From: JBLNBQ01 sp050260095
Lineage (GTDB): Bacteria; Bacillota; UBA5301; DYFA01
Assembly: GCA_050260095.1 (NCBI GenBank)
Contig: JBLNBQ010000186.1
Location: forward strand, 1-23,796
Direction of reading: 5' to 3'
DNA: 23,796 bases
The notes under the pieces: generated by a model
Database searches by the model: none
The model's input: the letters and a program-made list of their open reading frames with translations, nothing else
What the model was told of the DNA's origin: nothing
Shown here: in pieces, positions 1 to 6,647 of the stretch
How positions within the stretch are numbered: the first letter of the stretch is position 1
Layout: every line of letters begins with the position of its first letter
Program-made: the position numbers and the translations under genes

Positions 1-830
1 CGCCTTCCGCTTGTCCAGAGGGGGAGGGGGGTGAGGGGTCACCCGTGCTGCTCTTGCACGGGGTTCCCCTGGCTTCGCCCACCTGGATCGAGGTCGCGCC
101 CCGCCTGGCGGCGCGAGGACACCGGGTGGTGGCGGCCGACCTGGTCGGCATGGGGGGGAGCCAGAAACCGCTCAGCCTGAACTACACCTTGGGCGGGCTG
201 GCCGAGTTCGCGGTGGGGCTCTTGGACAGCGTGGCGCAGGAGAGCGAGGGGCCGGGGTGGGTCGTGGCCGGGCACGACCTGGGCGGCCTGCTGGCGCTCG
301 TGACTGCGGCCCGCCGTACCGCCCAGGTGGCCGCCGCCATCGCCCTCGACACCACCGCCAGCCTGGATTACCCCTTCCCCTGGATCCGGCTCTTCGCCGG
401 ACGCCCGTCTTACCTGGCCGGCGTCTTCCGGTTGGGCCAGCCCGGAGGCCTGCGCTGGGTGGTGCGGTCGCTGTGGCGTCAAGGCGGGGAGCCGCCGGAG
501 GAACTCCTCAAGGCGCAGGCGGAAGCCTTCGGCAGCCCGCAGGCCATCTGGGCCCTGGCCCGGCTGGTCGAGGGCGTGGCGGGCACGCCGGTGGAGGCCG
601 TCGAGAGCATACGGGCCGAGCTGGGGTCGCTTCGCCTGCCGGTGTTGCTGGGGCGGGGGGAGGAGGACTTGTCCCTGTCGCGCTTAGCCACTCACGATCT
701 GGGCGCCTTGATTCCCAGCGCCCGGTTGGCCACCATCCCCGGCGCCGGGCACTTGACCCCGCTGGAGCAACCGGAGAAGGTGGCCGACCTGATGGCTGCG
801 TTCATCGAGGAGGTAGTCGGAAACGCCTAG
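1..830 (+). CDS. alpha/beta-hydrolase fold protein, 5' end outside window
   Basis: The reading frame is open from the left edge (first full codon at base 3). The only early start codon, GTG at 45, encodes the Val of the strand motif PVLLLHG, so the true start lies upstream and the gene is 5'-truncated here. Visible family features are the HGVP oxyanion-hole segment, the nucleophile elbow GHDLGG (Asp codon 276-278), and a C-terminal GAGHLTPLEQPE that supplies the catalytic His. An Asp nucleophile is typical of haloalkane dehalogenases, epoxide hydrolases and haloacetate dehalogenases, whereas esterases use Ser. The Trp that usually follows this Asp in dehalogenases (HDWG) is Leu here, so the substrate is left open. 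It runs on the same strand as the gcv operon, but a 250-base gap with its own regulatory leader separates them. No signal peptide can be judged because the start is missing. Family call firm, substrate unknown. Confidence 0.85.
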   Translation, partial: PSACPEGEGGEGSPVLLLHGVPLASPTWIEVAPRLAARGHRVVAADLVGMGGSQKPLSLNYTLGGLAEFAVGLLDSVAQESEGPGWVVAGHDLGGLLALVTAARRTAQVAAAIALDTTASLDYPFPWIRLFAGRPSYLAGVFRLGQPGGLRWVVRSLWRQGGEPPEELLKAQAEAFGSPQAIWALARLVEGVAGTPVEAVESIRAELGSLRLPVLLGRGEEDLSLSRLATHDLGALIPSARLATIPGAGHLTPLEQPEKVADLMAAFIEEVVGNA

Positions 831-995
831 TGTTTCCGCCGCCAGATGAGAATGACCGTGCGATGACAGCGGCGCAGATACGGGTCGAAGAGCCACTTGA
901 GCACGCGTTCCATCCTTCCACCCCCCGGTTGGCTGGTCTGGGCTGATAGCCCATTATATGTGACAAAGGGTGCGGCGGTCCCGCAGCGGTCTGAA

Positions 996-1024
996 GGATT
1001 TGGCGAGCCACCGCCCAATATAAT
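996..1024 (+). promoter_or_regulatory. candidate promoter of the gcv operon
   Basis: A perfect TATAAT -10 hexamer lies at 1019-1024, about 55 bases before the first glycine aptamer. The -35 region is poor: with a 17-base spacer it would be GGATTT at 996-1001. TTGGCG at 1000-1005 looks better but leaves a spacer of only 13. Apart from a short hairpin (GGGCT/AGCCC) near 940-952, nothing else recognisable was seen between the hydrolase stop and this point. Confidence 0.4.
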
Positions 1025-1077
1025 GAGCGGGGAAAAGCAACGTGCGACGGCCCACAACTGAATAGAGGTCGGAAGAA

Positions 1078-1276
1078 CCCCGGGGGAGAGACCTTGAAGG
1101 GCGCCGAAGGAGCAACGCGGGGAGCGCCACCCCCGCCGAAACTCTCAGGCAAACGTAGCCCGGGGGGACGACACTCTGGAGAGGCGGCCTTGGCCCGCCG
1201 AAGGAGTAACCTGCAGGTCGCGCCGGGTGTCCGGGCTCGACCAGCGGGGCATCTCTCAGGAAAGAGGGACAGAGGA
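1078..1276 (+). promoter_or_regulatory. tandem glycine riboswitch (two aptamers)
   Basis: Two consecutive copies of the gcvT-motif core are visible. Aptamer I has its P1 stem at 1078-1084 (CCCCGGG) paired with 1159-1165, followed by GAGAGACC, GCGCCGAAGGAGCAA (1101-1115) and ACTCTCAGGCAAA (1141-1153). Aptamer II starts near 1171 with CTCTGGAGAGG, then GCCGAAGGAGTAA (1197-1209) and ATCTCTCAGGAAAGAGG (1251-1267). A short linker joins them, as in the known cooperative tandem class. P1 of aptamer II can form from CTCTG (1174-1178) and CAGAG (1270-1274). That second strand is also the 5' arm of the following terminator, so ligand binding should block termination and turn the operon on. The downstream gene is gcvT, the classic target. 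Confidence 0.95.
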
Positions 1277-1304
1277 TCGGCAACGTCCTCTGTTTTTGCT
1301 TTTT
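1269..1304 (+). terminator. riboswitch-controlled intrinsic terminator
   Basis: ACAGAGGA (1269-1276) pairs perfectly with TCCTCTGT (1286-1293) around a 9-base loop. The hairpin is followed by TTTTT, GC and TTTTT up to 1304. The 5' arm shares bases with the closing stem of glycine aptamer II, which makes this the expression platform of the riboswitch rather than the end of an upstream transcript. gcvT starts 43 bases downstream. Confidence 0.85.
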
Positions 1305-1347
1305 CCGGGACGTTTCCGCAACCCAACCGTCAGACGGGGGGAAACTC

Positions 1348-2469
1348 ATGGAGATGGAAACGCTCAAACGCACTCCGCTCTTCGCAGAGCACCAGAGGCT
1401 CGGCGCCCGGCTCATCGGCTTCGGCGGCTGGGAGATGCCCGTCCAGTACAGCGGCATCGTGGCCGAGCACCAGACGACCCGGGAGAAGGCCGGGCTCTTC
1501 GACCTCTCGCACATGGGCGAATTCCTGTTCGAGGGACCGGGCGCCGAAGCCTTCCTCCAGCGCATCACCACCAACAACGTGGGCAAGCTCGCCGTCGGGC
1601 AGGCGCAGTATTCGATGTTCCTGCACCCCACGGGCGGCGTGGTCGACGACATCATCGTCTACCGGCGGGGCGAAGGGAAGTACCTCGTGGTGGTCAACGG
1701 GGCCAACGTGGCCAAGGACTGGGCCTGGGTCACCTCGCAGGACCCCGGCCCGGGGGTGGATCTCCACGACGCAAGCCTGGAGACCGCGCTCATCGCAGTT
1801 CAGGGGCCGCTTGCGGTGCATATCGTGCAGCAGATCGTCGAAGAGCCGCTCGATCAGGTGTACTACTACCGGTTCCGGGAAGGCCGGGCCGCGGGAGTGC
1901 AGGCCATCATCGCCCGCACCGGATACACCGGCGAGGACGGCTTCGAGCTCATGATCCCGAACGACGCGGCGCCGGCTCTCTGGCGCAAGCTGCTGGAAAT
2001 CGGCGGGCCGCTGGGTCTTGTGCCGGTTGGGCTTGGCGCCCGGGATACGCTGCGCCTCGAGATGGCCTATCCGCTCTACGGCAACGACTTGAACGACGAG
2101 ACGACTCCGCTCGAAGCCGGCCTCGACTGGGTCGTGAAGTTGGATAAAGGAGATTTCATAGGGCGCGAGGCCCTGGTCGCGCAGAAGGCTTCCGGCGTCA
2201 AGCGGCTACTGCGCGGCTTGCTCGTCACCGGCGGGGTGGCGCGGCACGGGTACCGGCTGGCGGGACCCGATGGAGCGACGACCGGCGAGGTCACCAGCGG
2301 CTCTTTCTCGCCGACGCTCGGGCAGAACGTGGCCCTCGGTTACGTGGAATCCGGGCTGGCCAGCGAAGGCCAGGAGATCCAGGTCGACATCCGGGGCCGG
2401 CTGGTCCCGGCCAAGGTGGTCAAGACTCCTTTCGTGGCGAGCCATACCTATCGCCCGCCCAAGGCCTGA
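1348..2469 (+). CDS. gcvT: glycine cleavage system T protein (aminomethyltransferase)
   Basis: The protein has 373 residues, the usual size for GcvT. It takes the aminomethyl group held on the dihydrolipoyl arm of GcvH, transfers the carbon to tetrahydrofolate as 5,10-methylene-THF, and releases ammonia. N-terminal LFAEHQRLGARLIGFGGWEM and PVQYSGIVAEH are family signatures. HPTGGVVDDIIVYR contains the Asp pair (residues 100-101) that includes the folate-site acid. ARTGYTGEDGFEL and the later LRLEMAYPLYGNDL are also characteristic. The ATG at 1348 follows a G-rich weak ribosome site; an ATG two codons later is an alternative. It is the first gene after the glycine riboswitch and heads the operon. 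No defects are visible. Confidence 0.97.
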   Translation: MEMETLKRTPLFAEHQRLGARLIGFGGWEMPVQYSGIVAEHQTTREKAGLFDLSHMGEFLFEGPGAEAFLQRITTNNVGKLAVGQAQYSMFLHPTGGVVDDIIVYRRGEGKYLVVVNGANVAKDWAWVTSQDPGPGVDLHDASLETALIAVQGPLAVHIVQQIVEEPLDQVYYYRFREGRAAGVQAIIARTGYTGEDGFELMIPNDAAPALWRKLLEIGGPLGLVPVGLGARDTLRLEMAYPLYGNDLNDETTPLEAGLDWVVKLDKGDFIGREALVAQKASGVKRLLRGLLVTGGVARHGYRLAGPDGATTGEVTSGSFSPTLGQNVALGYVESGLASEGQEIQVDIRGRLVPAKVVKTPFVASHTYRPPKA

Positions 2470-2519
2470 GCGCCCCGGGGGCGGCCAGAGGTTCACGAAA
2501 CGCATAAGGAGGGCGAAGC

Positions 2520-2909
2520 ATGTATCCGAAGGAACTCAGGTATTCCAGGGAACACGAGTGGGTCAAGACCTCCGGCAAGCGCGCCATCGTCGGCATCACC
2601 GACCACGCCCAGCATGAACTGGGAGACGTGGTCTTCGTGGAGTTGCCCGAGGTCGGCGCTCAGGTCTCGCAGGGCGGCGAACTCGGGGTCGTGGAGTCGG
2701 TCAAGGCCGTTTCCGAGGTGTACGCGCCCATCTCCGGCACCGTGGTCGAGATCAACGAGGCTCTGAGGGACCGTCCGGAGACCATCAACACCGACCCCTA
2801 CGGCGAAGGCTGGATCGCGATCGTGGAGCTGGCCGACCCGGGCGAACTCGACGAACTTCTCTCGGCCGACGACTACAAGGCGTTTGTGGAGGAAGGCGAA
2901 GGCAAATGA
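2520..2909 (+). CDS. gcvH: glycine cleavage system H protein (lipoyl carrier)
   Basis: The protein has 129 residues and is the small lipoylated shuttle that carries the aminomethyl intermediate between the P, T and L proteins. The lipoyl-attachment region GVVESVKAVSEVYAPISG places the modified Lys at residue 62. The N-terminal YSREHEWVK and the segment TDHAQHELGDVVFVELPEVG are standard for the family. A strong site (AAGGAGGG) precedes the ATG. The stop overlaps the gcvPA start by ATGA. In Bacillota GcvH is also the first acceptor of octanoyl groups from LipM. This fits the LipM-like domain encoded further down the same operon. Confidence 0.97.
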   Translation: MYPKELRYSREHEWVKTSGKRAIVGITDHAQHELGDVVFVELPEVGAQVSQGGELGVVESVKAVSEVYAPISGTVVEINEALRDRPETINTDPYGEGWIAIVELADPGELDELLSADDYKAFVEEGEGK

Positions 2910-4255
2910 ACTTCCTGCCCAACACTGGGCGCGACCGGGCGGAGATGCTCGCCGCGATCGGCCTCCGCTCGGTTGATGAGTTGTTCTCCGACATCCCCGA
3001 GGCGGTGCGCCTCCGCCGCCCGCTCGACCTGCCTGCGCCGCTCAGCGAGATGGAGCTCGATGCCCACCTCCGGAGCCTGGCGGGCCGGAACGGGGTGGCC
3101 GGCCAGCTGCTCTCGTTCCTGGGCGCGGGGGCCTACGAGCACTACATCCCGAAGGCGGTGGCGGAGCTGTGCGGGCGGGCCGAGTTCTACACGGCGTACA
3201 CGCCCTACCAGCCCGAAGTCAGCCAGGGCACCCTGGAGGCCATCTACGAGTACCAGAGCTACGTCGCGGCCTTGACCGGGCTCGACGTGAGCAACGCCTC
3301 GCTCTACGACGGCGCGACGGCGGTGGCGGAAGCAGCGGCGATCGCGCTGGCCCACACCCGGCGGCGCCAGCTTCTGGTGGCGGGCACGCTCCATCCAGAG
3401 TATCGCCAGGTGCTGAAGACCTACGCGCTGCACTGGAACGCGGAGGTCATCGAGCTGCCCGCGGTGGACGGCGCCTTGGACGCGGCTGCGGTGGCGGCCC
3501 GGCTCGACGAGAACACCGCGGCGGTCATCGTGCAGAACCCCAACTTCTTTGGACGGATCGAGGATGGCCGCCGGCTGGCGGAGGCCGCGCATGCCAGGAA
3601 AGCGCTCTTCGTGGTCGTGGCCAACCCGGTCGCGCTCGGGCTGCTCGAGGCGCCGGGGGCCTACGGGGCCGACCTGTGCGTCGGAGAAGGCCAGCCGCTC
3701 GGTATCCCGCTGGGCTTCGGGGGACCGTATCTTGGCTTCATGGCGGCGAAGGAAGAGCTGGTACGACGGATGCCCGGCCGCATCGTGGGGGCCACCGTCG
3801 ACCAGGACGGCAAACGGGCCTTCGTGCTGACCCTGCAGACCCGGGAACAGCACATCCGCCGGGAGAAGGCCTCCAGCAACATCTGCTCCAACGAGGCGCT
3901 CTGCGCCCTGGCCTTCACCGTGCACCTCTCCCTGCTCGGGCCGGAGGGGCTGAAGGAGATGGCCGGGCTCTGCCTCCAGAAGGCCCACTACGCGGCGGAG
4001 AAGCTCGGGGCGTTGCCCGGCTTCGCGCTGGCGTTCCAGGGCCCGTTCTTCCACGAATTCGTCCTGCGTTGCCCGAAGGCGCCGGAGAAGCTCGTGGCCG
4101 GGTTGGCGGCCAAGGGGGTCCTCCCCGGGGTGCCGCTCGGGCGCTTCTATCCTGAACTCGCCGATTCGCTGCTCGTCTGCGTGACCGAGACCAGGAGCCG
4201 GGAAGACATCGACCGGCTGGCGAAGCTGCTTGCGGAGGAGGTGGCTAACCTGTGA
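2906..4255 (+). CDS. gcvPA: glycine dehydrogenase (decarboxylating) subunit 1
   Basis: The protein has 449 residues, the N-terminal half of the split P protein. With GcvPB it forms the PLP-dependent decarboxylase that removes CO2 from glycine and loads the aminomethyl group onto GcvH. Family segments include FLGAGAYEHYIPKAV, EFYTAYTPYQPEVSQGTL, NVSNASLYDG-like SNASLYDGATAVAEAA and EGQPLGIPLGFGGPYLGF. The C-terminal stretch carries TREQHIRREKASSNICSNEA, typical of this subunit. It starts at an ATG overlapping the gcvH stop and ends overlapping the GTG of gcvPB, so the two subunits are probably translationally coupled. The split form is typical of Bacillota, many other thermophiles and archaea. 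Confidence 0.96.
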   Translation: MNFLPNTGRDRAEMLAAIGLRSVDELFSDIPEAVRLRRPLDLPAPLSEMELDAHLRSLAGRNGVAGQLLSFLGAGAYEHYIPKAVAELCGRAEFYTAYTPYQPEVSQGTLEAIYEYQSYVAALTGLDVSNASLYDGATAVAEAAAIALAHTRRRQLLVAGTLHPEYRQVLKTYALHWNAEVIELPAVDGALDAAAVAARLDENTAAVIVQNPNFFGRIEDGRRLAEAAHARKALFVVVANPVALGLLEAPGAYGADLCVGEGQPLGIPLGFGGPYLGFMAAKEELVRRMPGRIVGATVDQDGKRAFVLTLQTREQHIRREKASSNICSNEALCALAFTVHLSLLGPEGLKEMAGLCLQKAHYAAEKLGALPGFALAFQGPFFHEFVLRCPKAPEKLVAGLAAKGVLPGVPLGRFYPELADSLLVCVTETRSREDIDRLAKLLAEEVANL

Positions 4256-5748
4256 GCGCGGCGAACCTGCCCGAACCCAAGGAGAAGACGGCTGTCCCGC
4301 TCCTCTACGAGCTTTCCGCCCCCGGGCGGCGGGGCTTCAGCCTGCCGGAGGTCGACGTGCCGCACCGGCCGCTCTCCGAACTCCTGCCGGAAGACGCCGT
4401 CCGCAAGGATGCGCCGGCTCTGCCTGAGGTGAGCGAGGTCGACGTGGTCCGCCACTTCACCAATCTCTCCCGTTTGAACCACGGGGTAGATGTGGGTTTC
4501 TACCCGCTAGGTTCCTGCACCATGAAGTACAACCCCAAGATCGACGAGCGGGCGGCAGCCCTCGACGGCTTCACCGGGCTTCACCCGTACCAGCCGGAGG
4601 AGACCGCGCAAGGAGCGCTGGCGCTCTGCTGGGAGCTGGAGCGCGAACTCTGCGAGATCACCGGCATGGACGGGATGACCCTGCAGCCGGCGGCGGGCGC
4701 CCACGGCGAACTCACCGGTCTTCTGCTCATCGCCGCCTACCACGAGGCGCGCCGCGACGCCGCACGCAAGAAGGTCCTGGTGCCCGACTCGGCGCACGGC
4801 ACCAACCCGGCCTCCGCGGCGCTGGTCGGCTTCGAGGTGGTCAGCATCCCGTCGAACGCGCGCGGCGGGGTCGACCTCGAGGCGCTGAAGAAGGCCATCG
4901 GTCCCGACACGGCGGCGCTCATGCTGACCAACCCCAACACGCTCGGCCTCTTCGACGAAGGGATCACGGCCATCGCGGAGATCGTCCACCAGGCCGGGGC
5001 GCTCCTCTACTACGACGGGGCGAACCTCAACGCGGTGCTGGGCAAGGCCCGTCCGGGCGACATGGGCTTCGACGTGGTCCACCTGAACTTGCACAAGACG
5101 TTCGCCACGCCGCACGGGGGCGGGGGCCCCGGTTCCGGGCCGGTGGGGGTCAAAGACGGGCTGGTGCCCTACCTGCCGGTGCCGCGGGTGGTCAAGGACG
5201 AGACGCCGGAGGGAGCGCGCTTCCGCCTCGACTACGACCGGCCGCAGACCATCGGAAAGGTGAAGGCCTTCTACGGCAACTTCCTGGTGGCGGTCAAGGC
5301 GTACACCTACATCCGGGCGCTGGGGGCCGCAGGCCTCGCGGCGGCCAGCGAAGACGCTGTGCTGAACGCCAACTACCTGCTGGCGAAGTTGCGGCCGCAC
5401 TTCGACGTCCCCTTCGACCGGCTCTGCAAGCACGAGTTCGTGCTCTCCGGCAACCGGCAGAAGGCCAAGGGGGTCAAGACGCTCGACATGGCGAAACGCC
5501 TGCTCGACTTCGGCTTCCACGCGCCGACCATCTACTTCCCGCTGATCGTCGAGGAAGCCATGATGATCGAGCCGACCGAGACCGAAAGCCGGCAGACGCT
5601 CGACACGTTCGTGGACGCTCTGGTCCAGATCGCCCGGGAGGCGGAGGAGGAACCGGAGAAGGTCAAGGCGGCCCCGCACCACACCCCGGTGCGCCGGCTC
5701 GACGAGGCCCGGGCCGCCCGCCAGCCCGACTTGCGGTGGAAGCCATGA
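4252..5748 (+). CDS. gcvPB: glycine dehydrogenase (decarboxylating) subunit 2
   Basis: The protein has 498 residues and is the PLP-binding half of the split P protein. The cofactor lysine is Lys282 in NLHKTFATPHGGGGPGSGP. Other family signatures are RLNHGVDVGFYPLGSCTMKY near the N terminus, LQPAAGAHGELTGLLL, DSAHGTNPASAAL and MLTNPNTLGLFD. The start is GTG at 4252, in a 4-base overlap with the gcvPA stop. The protein ends just before the next gene, whose ATG overlaps this stop. The length and motif set look complete. Paired with gcvPA it supplies the full decarboxylase activity. No separate lpd (L protein) gene is present in the window, so that component must come from elsewhere. Confidence 0.96.
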   Translation: MSAANLPEPKEKTAVPLLYELSAPGRRGFSLPEVDVPHRPLSELLPEDAVRKDAPALPEVSEVDVVRHFTNLSRLNHGVDVGFYPLGSCTMKYNPKIDERAAALDGFTGLHPYQPEETAQGALALCWELERELCEITGMDGMTLQPAAGAHGELTGLLLIAAYHEARRDAARKKVLVPDSAHGTNPASAALVGFEVVSIPSNARGGVDLEALKKAIGPDTAALMLTNPNTLGLFDEGITAIAEIVHQAGALLYYDGANLNAVLGKARPGDMGFDVVHLNLHKTFATPHGGGGPGSGPVGVKDGLVPYLPVPRVVKDETPEGARFRLDYDRPQTIGKVKAFYGNFLVAVKAYTYIRALGAAGLAAASEDAVLNANYLLAKLRPHFDVPFDRLCKHEFVLSGNRQKAKGVKTLDMAKRLLDFGFHAPTIYFPLIVEEAMMIEPTETESRQTLDTFVDALVQIAREAEEEPEKVKAAPHHTPVRRLDEARAARQPDLRWKP

Positions 5749-6620
5749 CGAACCCACCCCTAAGTGGAGCGGGTGTCCAGCAACGTCCCTTGACCTGCGT
5801 CTGGCCTCGTTCCACCCGGGCGGTGAGCGTGACCGGCACCGAGTGCCAGCTCGGGTGCGCCCACTGCGGCGGACACTACCTGACCACCATGACCGACCTC
5901 CGGCGGGCCGCTCCCGGCGAAGTCGCGCCGGAGGGCGAGGTCAAGAGCCTGCTAGTGAGCGGCGGGTGCGACCGGGGGGGACTGGTGCCGTTCGCCGGCC
6001 AGGTCGACCGGCTGAAGGCGCTCGCGGGGAAGGTGCGGCTGAACGCCCACCCGGGCCTGGTCGACGAGGCTGGCGCCGCCGAACTGGCCGAATGGGCCGA
6101 CGTCGCCTCCTTCGACTTCGTGGGCGACCCGCAGACCTTAAGGGAGGTCTACGGTCTCGACGCGACGCCCGAGGATTACCTCGCCGCGCTGGGGGCGCTC
6201 TCGGCGCGCCTGCCGACGGTGCCCCACGTCTGTCTCGGACTGAACGGGGGCGACCTCGGGCCGGAGTTCCGGGCGCTGGCTATGCTGGCGGAGGCGAAGG
6301 TCTCCTCCCTGGCCATGCTCGTCTTCCTGCCCACCCCCGGGACCCGGTTCGCGTTCTGCACCCCTCCCCCGGTGGAGGAGGTGGCCCGGTTCTTCGCCGA
6401 GGCGCGCGCCCGGCTGCCCGAGGCCCAGCTCATCCTGGGCTGCATGCGCCCGCGCGGGAGTTACCGGGAGGCCATCGACCTGGCTTCGGTCGAGGCGGGG
6501 GTGGACGTGATCGTGCAGCCCACGCCGGCCGCCCGGCGCCGGGCCGAGGAACTCGGCCGGGAACTCGTCGAATTTGACGAGTGCTGCGCGTTCCTGTTCT
6601 CCCGGTCGCATTCGGCTTGA
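5745..6620 (+). CDS. radical SAM protein, probable LipS1/LipS2-type lipoyl synthase component
   Basis: The protein has 291 residues. A 4Fe-4S radical SAM motif C-x3-C-x2-C lies at Cys34, Cys38 and Cys41 (TECQLGCAHCGGHYL), and a later segment LILGCMRPRGSYRE resembles those in the biotin-synthase group. More cysteines follow (SGGCDRGG, HVCLG, FCTPPP), and an adjacent Cys280-Cys281 pair lies in DECCAF near the C terminus; some may hold an auxiliary cluster. It lacks the usual LipA arrangement. The LipS1/LipS2 pair, first described in Thermococcus, inserts both sulfurs into protein-bound octanoyl. Its place next to gcvH and a second radical SAM-LipM gene makes that the best assignment, although I cannot say which of the two it is. 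ATG 5745 (ATGA overlap with gcvPB) is preferred; GTG 5736 would add three residues. Confidence 0.72.
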   Translation: MTNPPLSGAGVQQRPLTCVWPRSTRAVSVTGTECQLGCAHCGGHYLTTMTDLRRAAPGEVAPEGEVKSLLVSGGCDRGGLVPFAGQVDRLKALAGKVRLNAHPGLVDEAGAAELAEWADVASFDFVGDPQTLREVYGLDATPEDYLAALGALSARLPTVPHVCLGLNGGDLGPEFRALAMLAEAKVSSLAMLVFLPTPGTRFAFCTPPPVEEVARFFAEARARLPEAQLILGCMRPRGSYREAIDLASVEAGVDVIVQPTPAARRRAEELGRELVEFDECCAFLFSRSHSA

Positions 6621-6647
6621 CCCGTTCTCCCTGCTAGGAGGATCGAC

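Noticed and set aside
827..913. Minus-strand 28-codon ORF (MERVLKWLFDPY...) overlapping the end of the hydrolase gene
   Set aside because: It reads somewhat protein-like, with hydrophobic and basic residues, but has no properly spaced ribosome site, no promoter that I trust, and overlaps the hydrolase stop. Not enough to call a gene.
953..958. TATAAT on the minus strand (ATTATA on plus), a possible divergent promoter
   Set aside because: No -35 partner at a workable distance and no convincing minus-strand gene downstream.
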